64,000 nt of DNA, taken from assembly GCA_036489315.1 (NCBI GenBank), contig DASXFZ010000010.1, positions 124,001-188,000 of the forward strand, given 5' to 3'. The DNA comes from Candidatus Cybelea sp. (GTDB lineage: Bacteria; Vulcanimicrobiota; Vulcanimicrobiia; Vulcanimicrobiales; Vulcanimicrobiaceae). The notes beneath the pieces are model-generated. The model had not been told where the DNA came from and did not search any database. It saw only the letters and a list, made by a program, of their open reading frames with translations. A program made the position numbers and the translations under genes. Shown here in pieces: positions 33,129 to 42,463 of the stretch; the stretch's first letter is position 1, and every line of letters begins with the position of its first letter.

Positions 33129-34172
33129 ATGAGCCAAACGCTCCGTCGCAGTTTCGCCAGCGACAACAACGCGCCGATCGCTCCCGCAATCCTCGAAGCG
33201 ATTCTCGAGGCGAATGCCGGCGATGCCCCAGCCTACGGTGACGACGGCTGGACGGCGCGCGCGCGCGAGTGCTTTCGCGAGCACTTCGGCGAGGACGTCG
33301 AAGTCTATTTCGCGTTCAACGGCACGGGTGCAAACGTCGCAGCCCTGAGTTCGCTGCTGCGCCCGTGGGAAGCGGTGCTGGCTCCGGTGACCGCGCACTT
33401 GCAGAGCGACGAGTGCGGCGCGCTCGAGCGCTTCGCCGGTTCGAAGGTGATCGCCGTCGCAACGCGCGACGGCAAACTGCGCCCCGCCGATCTCGAACCC
33501 TATCTGCACGCCGCGGGCGTCGTCCACTTCGCGCAGCCGCGCGTGCTCTCGATCTCGCAATCTCCCGAGTTCGGCGGACTCTACGAAATCGCAGAGCTGC
33601 GCGAGCTCTGCCGCTTCGCGCACGACCGCGGGCTGATTGTTCACCTCGACGGCGCGCGTCTCTCGAACGCCGCCGCGGCGTTCGGTACCGGTCTGCGCGC
33701 GACCAGCGTTGACGCCGGCGTCGACGTGCTCACCTTCGGCGGCACGAAGAACGGGCTGATGCTCGGCGAGGCGATCTGCTTCTTCAAGCCGGCGATGCAC
33801 GCCGGGGCTGCACCCTTCGTCCAGAAGCAGTCGATGCAGCTGGCTTCGAAAATGCGCTACATCGCCGCGCAGTTCGTGGCGCTTCTTACCGAGGATAGGT
33901 GGCGCACGTACGCGGCGCACGCCAATGCGATGACGGCGCTGCTCCACGAGCGCCTGAAAGCAATCGACGGCCTGCGGATCACGCGAGAGGTGCGCTGCAA
34001 CGTCATCTTCGCGACCCTCGACCGCGCTGCGATCGAGCAAATTGCGCGCGAGTACTTTTTCTACGTCTTCGACGAGTCGCTGCCCGAAGTGCGCTGGATG
34101 ACGCACTGGGCGACGACGCCGGAGGACGTTGAGAATTTCGCCGGCTGCGTGAGAGGTGCGCTAGCGCGCTAG
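33129..34172 (+). CDS. Low-specificity L-threonine aldolase family protein
   Basis: 347 residues. PLP fold-type I: SDNNAPIAPAILEAI at the N-terminus, FNGTGANVAAL for phosphate binding, IVHLDGARLSNAA containing the PLP-binding Asp and Arg, and FGGTKNGLM with the Schiff-base Lys. Would cleave threonine or another beta-hydroxy amino acid to glycine and an aldehyde. Length and motif spacing are normal. Divergent from the ETF dehydrogenase. Confidence 0.9.
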   Translation: MSQTLRRSFASDNNAPIAPAILEAILEANAGDAPAYGDDGWTARARECFREHFGEDVEVYFAFNGTGANVAALSSLLRPWEAVLAPVTAHLQSDECGALERFAGSKVIAVATRDGKLRPADLEPYLHAAGVVHFAQPRVLSISQSPEFGGLYEIAELRELCRFAHDRGLIVHLDGARLSNAAAAFGTGLRATSVDAGVDVLTFGGTKNGLMLGEAICFFKPAMHAGAAPFVQKQSMQLASKMRYIAAQFVALLTEDRWRTYAAHANAMTALLHERLKAIDGLRITREVRCNVIFATLDRAAIEQIAREYFFYVFDESLPEVRWMTHWATTPEDVENFAGCVRGALAR

Positions 34173-34182
34173 TGGCCGGTAA

Positions 34183-35421
34183 CTAGGCCGTCCAGTCGAG
34201 CATCGCCGCCCATTCGGGTTTCGGAAAACGCTCCTTACTCTTGATCGCCTCGACGTACTTGCGCTTCCCGGCGCGGTTGCCCTTACCGAGCATCAGGCCG
34301 CCGACGAGGCGGTCTTCCCAAAAGAAGAGCGCGCGGTACCACTTCTTCTCTTTATCGATCTTGCGCGCAATCTCGAGATCGGGACGCAGATCGGTGCCCA
34401 AGCCGAACTGGGTGATCGTCTGCCCTTTGAAGAGCATCGACGAATACTCTGGTACGTCGTGATACTTTTCGCTGCCGCCCATCATGTTGAGCGCGACGAC
34501 CTTGCCGTGCGCGCCGGCGTTATTCCACGTGCCCATGCGGTACCGGATCTCTAGAATCGGGTCGTAGAAATCGGCGACATCGCCGGCGGCGTAGACGTGC
34601 TTTACGTTCGTCTCGAGGTGATCGTCGCAGAGGATGCCGTTCCGGCTGGTCTCGATGCCCGACCCGTCACAGATTTCCGTATTCATCGAAAGCCCGAAAC
34701 CGTAAGCGTAGCACTGCGCTTCGATCTCGGCGCCCTTGTTCGTCCGGACCTTGGTGATCGCCCCATTGGCGCGGACGAACTCCTCGACTTCCTCGCCGTA
34801 GTGCATGTAGACGCCCTCGGCGCGAGCCGCTTCATCGAGCAAGGCGCCGGCCTCTTCGTCGATAATCCGGTGCAGGCCGCGAGGGCCGCGCATCAGCCAG
34901 TGCGTCTCCAGCCCGCGCGAGGCGAATGCCTCGGCGAGCTCGTAAGCGATGAACGATCCGCCGATCGCCACGCCTGCCTTGCTCTCGTCGATCTGCTGCG
35001 AGATCGCGCGCGTCTCGTCGAGATACTGAAACGCAAAGAGATTTGAGGCGCCCTCGGAGCCGGGCTTCCCGCTGGGATTGGGGCGCCCGCCGGTCGCAAT
35101 TAAGAGCGCGTCGTACGGATAGGAGGTACCGTTGGCGGTAACGATCCGCTCTTCGGTAACGATGCGATCGACCGGCGTTTGGAGATGCAGATCGATGCGA
35201 TGCTCCTCGTGCCAGGCCACGTTGCGAATCATGACCTTGGCCTCGGGGATCTGCTTGCGCAGCATCGGCGGAAGCGAGATTCGGTTATAGAGCGTGTACG
35301 GCTCGTCGCCGAAGAGTGCGATCTCGCACGACGGATCGTGCTTGCGCAGCTGTTCGGCCGCCGTGGTTCCCGCAAAGCCGTTGCCGATGATCACGTACCT
35401 GCGATCGTCTGAACTCGCCAC
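34183..35421 (-). CDS. FAD-dependent NAD(P)H oxidoreductase (nitrite reductase large-subunit N-terminal/rubredoxin reductase type)
   Basis: 412 residues. Two nucleotide-binding regions: VIIGNGFAGTTAAEQL for FAD at the N-terminus and VAIGGSFIAYELAEAF for NAD(P)H about residue 150, with ALLIATGGRPN and YAAGDVADF between and after. YTLYNRISLPPML is typical of NirB-like and assimilatory proteins. No Cys-x-x-Cys, so not a disulfide reductase. The electron acceptor is unknown. Confidence 0.82.
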   Translation of the reverse strand: MASSDDRRYVIIGNGFAGTTAAEQLRKHDPSCEIALFGDEPYTLYNRISLPPMLRKQIPEAKVMIRNVAWHEEHRIDLHLQTPVDRIVTEERIVTANGTSYPYDALLIATGGRPNPSGKPGSEGASNLFAFQYLDETRAISQQIDESKAGVAIGGSFIAYELAEAFASRGLETHWLMRGPRGLHRIIDEEAGALLDEAARAEGVYMHYGEEVEEFVRANGAITKVRTNKGAEIEAQCYAYGFGLSMNTEICDGSGIETSRNGILCDDHLETNVKHVYAAGDVADFYDPILEIRYRMGTWNNAGAHGKVVALNMMGGSEKYHDVPEYSSMLFKGQTITQFGLGTDLRPDLEIARKIDKEKKWYRALFFWEDRLVGGLMLGKGNRAGKRKYVEAIKSKERFPKPEWAAMLDWTA

Positions 35422-35453
35422 CAGGCGCAGCTTCGCCGTCGGCAGAACTCGTC

Positions 35454-35807
35454 ATGCCGATGGACGCGCGCTTGGAACAGGTCCTCAACGCTTTCGCGGC
35501 AGCGCACGGCGAGTACAAGCTGGCACGCCTCGAGTTCGCGCTCCATCATCCGGCCAAGCCGGCGCCGCCCGTCGTCGGCGCTTTGTGCGAATCCTGCGAG
35601 GTTGAGCTGCGAACGCTCTTCCCGCAAATCGAAATGCAGCTGGAGACCGCGCTGGCCTTCGCGGGCCGTTACGAACGCGGCCGCCGCCGGAGGCGCCGCC
35701 CCGATCCGCAGTTTCGGCTCTATTCGCAGTCGTTACGCGAGTTGGATCGCTGCGCGCGGGCGCTGCGCTGGATGCTCACCATCACCGAGAGCCGCTACGA
35801 TCTTTAG
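35454..35807 (+). CDS. Small helical protein of unknown function
   Basis: 117 residues. Predicted helical hairpins with two cysteines spaced CESC (about residues 45-48) and a basic patch GRRRRRRPDPQF in the middle. No signal peptide. Not recognised. It is divergent from the FAD oxidoreductase with only 32 bases between starts, and its frame has coding-like G/C third positions. Confidence 0.5.
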   Translation: MPMDARLEQVLNAFAAAHGEYKLARLEFALHHPAKPAPPVVGALCESCEVELRTLFPQIEMQLETALAFAGRYERGRRRRRRPDPQFRLYSQSLRELDRCARALRWMLTITESRYDL

Positions 35808-35816
35808 GCTTTGGAC

Positions 35817-37028
35817 CTAGCGCAGCGCTAGGCCGACCATCATCGCGTAGCCGGTTTCGAGCGCGCGTTCGTCAATATCGAAGTGCGCGCTGTGCTGCGG
35901 GTACGCACCCTTCTCCGGTCCGCGCGCGCCGATCAGGAAATAGGCGCCGGGACGCAGATCCTGCATGAAGGACATGTCCTCCGACCACATGACGATCTGG
36001 TGCGGATCGACGACGTTCTCCGGGCCGGCCACTTCGCGCGCGACCGCGCGCACGACGTCGTTTGCGCCCGCGTCGTTGACGGTCGGCGGATAGTTGTAGC
36101 GGTAATCGAAGCGGTACTCGAGCCGCATCGCCTCGCAGAGCCCCGCCACCACGCGCTCGATGCGCTTCGGAAGCTCGTCCCGAACCGCGGCGTCGAAGGC
36201 GCGAACGCTGCCTTGCAGCGTCGCCCGCTCGGGGATCACGTTGTACGTGGTGCCGGAATGGATCGAGCCGACGGTAACGACGACCGGCTCGCTCGCCGCA
36301 TACTCGCGACTCACGATCGTTTGCAGTAAGCCGACGAGCTGCGCTGCCGCGACGATCGGGTCGATCGCGTTCTGCGGCATCGCTCCGTGGCCGCCCTTAC
36401 CGACCAACTCGATGTCGAACTGATCCGACGACGCAAAGAACGGGCCATCCCGAATGCCGAGCTTACCGACGTCCAGCCCGCTGTACACGTGCAGCGCAAA
36501 CGTCCGGTCGACGTGAGGATTCTCCAGCGCCCCGTCCTCGATCATCAGCTTGTTGCCGCAGTGTCCTTCCTCGCCGGGCTGAAAGCAGAAGACGATCGTC
36601 CCGGCGATCTCCGCCGTGCGGGAGCGCAACGCGCGCGCAGCCGCGAGCAGAATCGCCATGTGGGCGTCGTGCCCGCAGGCGTGCATCGTGCCGGCGTTGA
36701 CCGAGCGGTAGATTTCGTCGTTTTGCTCTTCGACCGGAAGCGCGTCCATATCGGCCCGCAGCAGCGTGACCGGCCCGGGCCTCTCGCCGCGCAGCGTCGC
36801 CAGGATGCCGGTCTTCCCGATGCCGGTGCGAATCTCGTCGTAACCGGCGTCGCGCAGTTCGCGCTCGATGAAGGCCGCCGTTTCGAACTCTTCGAGCGAG
36901 CGCTCCGGGTGCGAGTGGAAGTGGCGGCGATAGCGGACGAGCTCGTCGATCGGGACGGAAGAGCTATCGAGTGTTTTGATCAATCGCTTTGAACCATAGT
37001 TGAGACGTCGTAGCCGCGCTGCTGGCAT
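35817..37028 (-). CDS. M20-family amidohydrolase (IAA-amino acid hydrolase/hippuricase-like)
   Basis: 403 residues from ATG 37028; a TTG at 36980 would give the more usual short lead before RRHFHSHPE, so the true start is uncertain. Metal-binding segments of the M20D group are present: MHACGHDAHMA, QPGEEGHCGN, and the late HSAHFD. A dimerisation domain with GGHGAMPQNAIDP lies in the middle. It would hydrolyse an N-acyl amino acid in the cytoplasm. Confidence 0.88.
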   Translation of the reverse strand: MPAARLRRLNYGSKRLIKTLDSSSVPIDELVRYRRHFHSHPERSLEEFETAAFIERELRDAGYDEIRTGIGKTGILATLRGERPGPVTLLRADMDALPVEEQNDEIYRSVNAGTMHACGHDAHMAILLAAARALRSRTAEIAGTIVFCFQPGEEGHCGNKLMIEDGALENPHVDRTFALHVYSGLDVGKLGIRDGPFFASSDQFDIELVGKGGHGAMPQNAIDPIVAAAQLVGLLQTIVSREYAASEPVVVTVGSIHSGTTYNVIPERATLQGSVRAFDAAVRDELPKRIERVVAGLCEAMRLEYRFDYRYNYPPTVNDAGANDVVRAVAREVAGPENVVDPHQIVMWSEDMSFMQDLRPGAYFLIGARGPEKGAYPQHSAHFDIDERALETGYAMMVGLALR

Positions 37029-37105
37029 ACGAGGCCGAAGGTACCGCGACCTGTACGGCCCGCCTTCGCGCAGGATTTGCACGCGGCAGCGAGCGACTAG
37101 GCCTT

Positions 37106-38134
37106 GTGAGTCAAGCCAAACCTGCCCCGGCGGAACTGGAACGCTGCGGGCTGGGCAACGAGCAGCTCGTTGCGATCTTCCGCACGATGGTGACGCAGCG
37201 CACCCTGGAGAACCGGGGCTTCCAACTCAACCGCCAGGGAAAGATCCCGTTTGCGTCGGCCAGCGAAGGGCACGAAGCGGTCCAAGCCGGTGCCGCCATG
37301 GCCTTTGAGCGGGGCAAAGATATCTTGGTGCCCTATTATCGCGACCTCGGCCTCGCGCTCGGCGTCGGGGTGACGCCCTACGAGGTCCTTCTCTCGCTCT
37401 TCGCTCGCGCCGCCGATCACTCGGCCGGGCGCCAGTTCCCGCACCACTACGCGAGCCGCAGCCTCGGCGTGCATACGATCAGCTCGGTCATCGCGGCGCA
37501 GCTGCCGCACGCCGCCGGCGCTGCCTACGCTATCCAGTATCGGGGCGAGGCAGGGCGAGCGGTGCTCACGACGTTCGGCGACGGCGCCACCAGCGAGGGC
37601 GAGTGGCACGAGTCGCTCAACTTCGCCGCCGTCCACCGTCTGCCGATCGTCTTTCTCTGCGAAAATAACGAATGGGCGATCTCGACCCCGCTGGCCAAAC
37701 AGATGGGGCAGCCCGATGTCTATCGCCGGGCCGAAGGCTACGGTATGCCCGGAGCGGCGGTGGATGGAATGGACCCGATCGCCTGCTACGCCGCCGTCGG
37801 TAAAGCGATGGCCCGGGCTCGGACCGGCGGCGGCCCAACATTGGTCGAAGCCAAGTGCTACCGCTTCCTCGCCCACACGACCGACGACGACGACCGCACC
37901 TACCGGTCTCGCGACGAGGTCGAGGAACGCCGGAAACGCGACCCCGTTCCCTGCTTCGAACGCTTGCTGGTCGAGCGGGGGATTCTGAGCGCGGAAGGGG
38001 CGGAAGCGTTGAAGCGTTCCGTCCTCGAAGAAGCTAACGACGCCACGGACCGTGCTGAAGCGATGGCCTATCCGGCCGCAGCCGATCTCTACGAACGGGT
38101 CTACGCGCAGAGTTGGCATCCGTGGATTACTTGA
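37106..38134 (+). CDS. 2-oxoacid dehydrogenase E1 alpha subunit, copy 1
   Basis: 342 residues from GTG 37106. Thiamine diphosphate-binding motif GDGATSEGEWHESLNFA ... ENNEWAIS (GDG to NN) is intact. SEGHEAVQAG and YYRDLGLALG near the front are typical of the pyruvate/branched-chain E1 alpha family. The protein decarboxylates a 2-oxoacid and acylates E2 lipoyl groups. It is followed by a paralogue of equal length, suggesting a tandem duplication with possible different substrates. Confidence 0.9.
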   Translation: MSQAKPAPAELERCGLGNEQLVAIFRTMVTQRTLENRGFQLNRQGKIPFASASEGHEAVQAGAAMAFERGKDILVPYYRDLGLALGVGVTPYEVLLSLFARAADHSAGRQFPHHYASRSLGVHTISSVIAAQLPHAAGAAYAIQYRGEAGRAVLTTFGDGATSEGEWHESLNFAAVHRLPIVFLCENNEWAISTPLAKQMGQPDVYRRAEGYGMPGAAVDGMDPIACYAAVGKAMARARTGGGPTLVEAKCYRFLAHTTDDDDRTYRSRDEVEERRKRDPVPCFERLLVERGILSAEGAEALKRSVLEEANDATDRAEAMAYPAAADLYERVYAQSWHPWIT

Positions 38135-38145
38135 GCAGAGGTTCT

Positions 38146-39174
38146 ATGGCTACGACGGATTTACGAACGGGCGGTCTCGAGCGTCACGGTTTGAGCGACC
38201 AGCAGTTGCGCGACATCTTCCGCAACATGCTGCTGCAGCGCCAGCTCGACAACCGCGGCTTCCAACTCAACCGTCAAGGCAAGGTTCCCTTTGCCCTGGG
38301 CAGCGAGGGACATGAAGCCCTGCAGGCCGGTGCGGCGATGGCCTTTAACCGCGGTTCCGATATTCTCGCCCCTTACTATCGCGATCTCGGGCTCTGCCTG
38401 GGCATCGGCCTCTCGCCCTACGAGATCATGCTCTCGATTTTTGCGCGCGCCGAGGATCACAACGGCGGCCGTCAGTTTCCGAATCACTACTCTTCGAAAC
38501 AAGCCGGCCTGATGTCGTTCTCCTCGATCCTCGCCGCGCATCTGCCGCACGCGGTCGGCGCCGCCTACGCCCTGAAATATCGCGGCGACGACGGTCGCGC
38601 CGTCTTGGCAACCTGCGGCGACGGAACGACCAGCGAAGGCGAGTGGCACGAGTCGATGAACTTCGCGGCCGTTCACAAGCTCCCGTTCGTGATGCTCGTT
38701 GAAAACAACGAGTGGGCGATCTCGACGCCGCTCGAAAAGCAGATGGCGCAGCCCGAGATCTGGAAGCGCGCCGAAGGCTACGGCATGCCCGGCTGCCGCT
38801 TCAATGGCTTCGATCCCATCGAAACCTACGCGGCGGTTAAGAACGCAATGGACCGCGCGCGTTCGGGCGGGGGACCCTCGCTGATCGAGGGCACGTGCTA
38901 CCGCTATCTCGCGCACTCGACCGACGACAACGACATGACCTATCGCACTCGCGAGGAAGTCAGCGAGCGTCGCAAGCACGATCCGGTACCGGCCTTCGAA
39001 GCCGTGCTCCTCGAGCGCGGGATCGTGACCCCGCAAGACGTCGCGGCGATGCGCAAGGACGTTCTGCGCGAGACCAACGAGGCGACCGACGCGGCCGAAG
39101 CGCTTCCCTATCCGAAGGCCGAAGATCTTTATACGCACGTCTACGAAGGAGCGTGGCAACCGTGGCAGTCGTAA
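38146..39174 (+). CDS. 2-oxoacid dehydrogenase E1 alpha subunit, copy 2
   Basis: 342 residues from ATG 38146, placed by AGAGG five bases upstream; the same frame is open 33 bases earlier. ThDP motif GDGTTSEGEWHESMNFA ... ENNEWAIS is intact. Strongly similar along its whole length to the preceding gene, including identical blocks such as NRGFQLNRQGK. The stop overlaps the E1 beta start by 13 bases, so this copy is the one coupled to E1 beta. Confidence 0.9.
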   Translation: MATTDLRTGGLERHGLSDQQLRDIFRNMLLQRQLDNRGFQLNRQGKVPFALGSEGHEALQAGAAMAFNRGSDILAPYYRDLGLCLGIGLSPYEIMLSIFARAEDHNGGRQFPNHYSSKQAGLMSFSSILAAHLPHAVGAAYALKYRGDDGRAVLATCGDGTTSEGEWHESMNFAAVHKLPFVMLVENNEWAISTPLEKQMAQPEIWKRAEGYGMPGCRFNGFDPIETYAAVKNAMDRARSGGGPSLIEGTCYRYLAHSTDDNDMTYRTREEVSERRKHDPVPAFEAVLLERGIVTPQDVAAMRKDVLRETNEATDAAEALPYPKAEDLYTHVYEGAWQPWQS

Positions 39175-40169
39175 GCAGCACGAGCTCGACGGTGATGAAT
39201 AACGTCGAGGCGGTCCGCGCGACCCTCTACGAAGCGATGCGCAACGACGACCGCACGATCATTTTGGGCGAGGACGTCGGCGCCCGTGGAAACGTTTTTC
39301 TGATCACCAAGGATTTCATCGGCGAGTTCGGCGAGGCGCGCGTTATCGACACCCCGATTGCCGAAGCCTCGATCGTCGGCATCGCCGTCGGCATGGCGAT
39401 GGAAGGCCTGCGGCCGATTGCCGAGATCCAGTTCGCCGATTTCATCTATCCCTCGTTCAACCAGATCGTCGGCGAGGCGGCCAAGATCCGCTACCGCTCC
39501 AACGGCGAGTACACGTGCCCGCTTGTAATCCGCACGCCCTACGGCGGCGGCGTTCGCGGCGCGCTTTCCCACTCGGTCTCGATCGAAGCGCTGTTCTATC
39601 ACGTTCCGGGCTTGAAAATCGTCGCCCCGTCCTTTCCCGACGACGTAAAAGGGCTGCTGAACTCGGCGATCGATGACCCCGACCCGGTCCTCTTCTTGGA
39701 GCACAAGAAGACGTATCGGCTGATCAAAGGGGAGGTGCCCGACGGTCACTACACGATTCCGCTGGGCAAGGCGAGAGTTCGTAAAGCGGGCGCGCAGTTG
39801 ACGGTCGTTTCGTACGGCCTTTACGTGCACTGGGCGATCGAGGCGGCCGAGCGGCTCGAAAAGGAAGGCCTCTCGGTCGAAGTGATCGACCTGCGCTCGA
39901 TTCGTCCGATGGACAAGACGGCGATTCTCGATAGCGTGCGCAAGACGCGCAAGCTGCTGATCGTTCACGAAGACAACAAGTTCGGTGGCGTCGGCGCGGA
40001 GATCGGCGCGATGGTCGCCGAGGAGGCACTCTTCGATCTCGACGCGCCGATCCGTCGCCTCGCGGCGCCGGACGTTCCCGCGATGGGCTATGCGCTGCCG
40101 CTCGAAGAAGAGTATATGTCGTCGCCTGCCAAGATGGCCGAGACGATGCGCGAAATGGTGAAGTTCTGA
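39162..40169 (+). CDS. 2-oxoacid dehydrogenase E1 beta subunit
   Basis: 335 residues from GTG 39162 (AAGGAG ten bases upstream); ATG 39195 is an alternative. Transketolase-like pyrimidine-binding and C-terminal domains: LGEDVGARGNVF, RVIDTPIAEASIVG, RTPYGGGVRGALSHS and VEVIDLRSIRPMD are characteristic of BCKDH/PDH E1 beta. Forms an alpha2beta2 E1 with one or both upstream alpha subunits. Its stop shares one base with the E2 start. Confidence 0.92.
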   Translation: MAVVSSTSSTVMNNVEAVRATLYEAMRNDDRTIILGEDVGARGNVFLITKDFIGEFGEARVIDTPIAEASIVGIAVGMAMEGLRPIAEIQFADFIYPSFNQIVGEAAKIRYRSNGEYTCPLVIRTPYGGGVRGALSHSVSIEALFYHVPGLKIVAPSFPDDVKGLLNSAIDDPDPVLFLEHKKTYRLIKGEVPDGHYTIPLGKARVRKAGAQLTVVSYGLYVHWAIEAAERLEKEGLSVEVIDLRSIRPMDKTAILDSVRKTRKLLIVHEDNKFGGVGAEIGAMVAEEALFDLDAPIRRLAAPDVPAMGYALPLEEEYMSSPAKMAETMREMVKF

Positions 40170-41518
40170 TGAATACGACAATCACGATGCCGCAACTCGG
40201 CGAAACGGTTACCGAAGGTACCGTCGCACAGTGGCTCAAGAGCGTCGGCGACTCCGTCGACAAATACGAAGACTTCGTCGAAGTCTCTACCGATAAAGTC
40301 AACGCCGGCGTACCGTCGCCGGTCACCGGCACGATCCGCGAACTGCTCGTCAAGGAAGGTGAAACGGTCGCAACGGGCACGCCGATCGCGGTAATCGAAG
40401 AGGTCGGCGCCGCCTCCGCTTCGGCTGCATCGGCCGCCCCCGCGGAATCTGCTCCCGTACCGGCGCCCACCGCGCCGGCAGCCTCGGCGCCCGCACCGGC
40501 CCTCGCGACCGAGCGTCCGCAGCCCGGTCCTTCTTCAAACGGCTCGCCGGCGGCGGGCGCCGTCGACGGGGCCGAAGCCGAAGGCGCGCTGCGCGGCGCG
40601 TCGCCCGCCGTCCGCCGCCTCGCGCGCGAGCACCACATCGACATCCGCGCGATCAAAGGCAGCGGAAGCAACGGCCGCGTAACGGCCGACGACGTTTTGG
40701 CCGCGACACGCACCGGCGCCCCGGCAGCGACTGCCGCCGTGCCGGCCGCACCGCCATTCGAAGCGCCCGACGCGACGCGTACGTCGACCTACGCACAGCC
40801 GATTCCCGGCACGACGGTCACGCTCACGCAAGCTCGGCGCATCATCGCCGAACGCATGGTCGAGAGCCGGCGCACCGCGCCGCACGCGTGGTCGATGGTC
40901 GAGATTGACGTCACCGAGGTTTGGAAGTGGCGCGTTCGCGAGAAAGATCGCTTCGAGCGCGAGACCGGGTACAAGCTGACGCTGCTCCCCTTCTTCGTTC
41001 GCGCAGTCGTCGAATCTCTCGCTGCATTTCCGTTGATGAATGCGCGCTTCGTGCCCGCCGACGGTTCGAATCAAGCGAGTATCTACGTTAACGGCGAAGT
41101 GAACGTTGGGGTGGCCATCGGCCTGCCCACCAACCTCGTCGTTCCGGTGATCAAGAATGCCGACAAGCTCTCGATCAAGGGCCTCGCAATCGCGGCCGGA
41201 GAGCTGATCGAAAAGGCGCGCAAGGGCAAGCTCGGGGTCGACGATCTCGCCGGCGGCACGTTTACCGTCAACAACAACGGCGCCAACGGATCGTGGGCCT
41301 CGGCGCCGATCATCAACGGCGGGCAAGCCGGCATCGTCACGATGGAAACGGTCGTCAAAAAGCTCGTCGTGCGCGACGACGATTCGATCGCAATCCGTTC
41401 GATGATGAACTCCTGCCTCTCGCTCGATCATCGCGTCGTCGACGGCTACGTAGCCAGCGGCTTCCTCGCCGATCTCAAGCGGCGGCTCGAGCGGATGGGG
41501 CCGCAGGGAGAGCTGTAG
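40169..41518 (+). CDS. 2-oxoacid dehydrogenase E2 (dihydrolipoyl acyltransferase)
   Basis: 449 residues. N-terminal lipoyl domain (1-80) with lipoyl-Lys in VSTDKVNAG; a long Ala/Pro linker; peripheral subunit-binding domain (SPAVRRLAREHHIDI ... NGRVTADDV, about 150-190); catalytic domain ending in LSLDHRVVDG with the acyltransfer His. Forms the complex core. No E3 (lipoamide dehydrogenase) is encoded in the window, so E3 must be shared. A long antisense reading frame over this gene is a codon-bias shadow. Confidence 0.92.
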   Translation: MNTTITMPQLGETVTEGTVAQWLKSVGDSVDKYEDFVEVSTDKVNAGVPSPVTGTIRELLVKEGETVATGTPIAVIEEVGAASASAASAAPAESAPVPAPTAPAASAPAPALATERPQPGPSSNGSPAAGAVDGAEAEGALRGASPAVRRLAREHHIDIRAIKGSGSNGRVTADDVLAATRTGAPAATAAVPAAPPFEAPDATRTSTYAQPIPGTTVTLTQARRIIAERMVESRRTAPHAWSMVEIDVTEVWKWRVREKDRFERETGYKLTLLPFFVRAVVESLAAFPLMNARFVPADGSNQASIYVNGEVNVGVAIGLPTNLVVPVIKNADKLSIKGLAIAAGELIEKARKGKLGVDDLAGGTFTVNNNGANGSWASAPIINGGQAGIVTMETVVKKLVVRDDDSIAIRSMMNSCLSLDHRVVDGYVASGFLADLKRRLERMGPQGEL

Positions 41519-41523
41519 ACTAA

Positions 41524-41904
41524 ATTCAGATCCGCAAGCAGTTCCGCTTCGAATCCGCCCACGTTCTGCCGTCCCACCCCGGAAAGTGCTCGCGGATGCA
41601 CGGGCACTCGTATCGCCTCGAAGTTGCCGTCCGGGGCCCGGTTCAGACCACCGGGCCCGCGCGCGGCATGATCGAGGACTTCGACGTCATCGAACGCATC
41701 GTCAACGAACGCATTGTGGATCGCCTCGACCATCACAGCCTCAACGACGTCGTCGAGAATCCAACAGTCGAAAATTTGCTTGGCTATATCTGGGAGCAGC
41801 TCGCCGGCGAACTACAGGGCCTCGACGAGCTCGTCCTCTGGGAAACGAGCACCGCCCGCGGCATCCTGCGCAAAGACGATTTCAGCCGTGCTCCAACTAG
41901 CTGA
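41524..41904 (+). CDS. queD: 6-carboxytetrahydropterin synthase with an ATT or ATC start
   Basis: About 126 residues. The zinc and catalytic residues of QueD are FESAH, the Cys of GKCSR and MHGHSY, so the protein must begin upstream of ATG 41596. In this frame an in-frame TAA lies at 41521, leaving only ATT (41524), CAG and ATC (41530) before RKQFRFESAH. Hence it starts at ATT or ATC, or there is an error here. The rest (GMIEDFDVIE, DHHSLND, PTVENL) is typical. It makes the pterin precursor of queuosine and deazapurines. Overlaps queE. Confidence 0.85.
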   Translation: MQIRKQFRFESAHVLPSHPGKCSRMHGHSYRLEVAVRGPVQTTGPARGMIEDFDVIERIVNERIVDRLDHHSLNDVVENPTVENLLGYIWEQLAGELQGLDELVLWETSTARGILRKDDFSRAPTS

Positions 41905-42463
41905 GATCTTCTACAGCGTCCAGGGTGAAGGGACGTGGACCGGAACGCCGGCGGTGTTCGTGCGGCTTGCCGGGTGCAATCTCGCCTGCGATTTTTGCGA
42001 TACGGACTATTCGACGAAGTTTTTCGCCGCCGTCGAAGAGGTCGTCGCGCGCGTGCGCGAGGCCGGCGGCGATTGTCCGATGGTGGTGCTCACCGGCGGC
42101 GAGCCGCTGGCGCAGGCCGAGACCCCGGCGCTAATCGAAGCGCTGCGGCGCGACGGGCGGCGCGTGCACGTCGAGTCGAACGGCACGATCTTCACCGAGC
42201 TTTCCGACGACGTGTGGCTATGCATCTCGCCCAAGGAACGGGTCGATCCGCGTATGGCGATGCGCGCAAACGAAGCCAAGCTGATCGTCGACGAGCGCGT
42301 GCCGGAGGAGCACCTCGCGCTATTTGCCGACAAGCCGCTGATACTGCTGCAGCCGGAGGGCAACAAGCCGGCGAACGTCGGGCTCGCGCTCGACTACGTC
42401 AAAGCCCACCCGCGGCGCTTTCGTCTCTCGCTCCAGACCCACAAGTTCATCGGTGTTCCGTGA
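41888..42463 (+). CDS. queE: 7-carboxy-7-deazaguanine synthase (radical SAM)
   Basis: 191 residues from GTG 41888, overlapping queD by 17 bases. EIFYSVQGEGTWTGTPAVF is the family opening, the radical-SAM cluster is CNLACDFC (Cys-x3-Cys-x2-Cys), and VLTGGEPL binds SAM. It converts the QueD product to CDG. The shortened core relative to other radical SAM enzymes is normal for QueE. QueC and QueF are not in the window. Confidence 0.92.
   Translation: MLQLAEIFYSVQGEGTWTGTPAVFVRLAGCNLACDFCDTDYSTKFFAAVEEVVARVREAGGDCPMVVLTGGEPLAQAETPALIEALRRDGRRVHVESNGTIFTELSDDVWLCISPKERVDPRMAMRANEAKLIVDERVPEEHLALFADKPLILLQPEGNKPANVGLALDYVKAHPRRFRLSLQTHKFIGVP

Noticed and set aside
39141-40181. 346-codon minus-strand frame opposite E1 beta
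   Set aside because: Arg/Asp-rich antisense shadow typical of G/C-biased codons; the plus strand encodes a complete E1 beta.
40535-41431. 298-codon minus-strand frame opposite E2
   Set aside because: Antisense shadow; no motif, no ribosome site.
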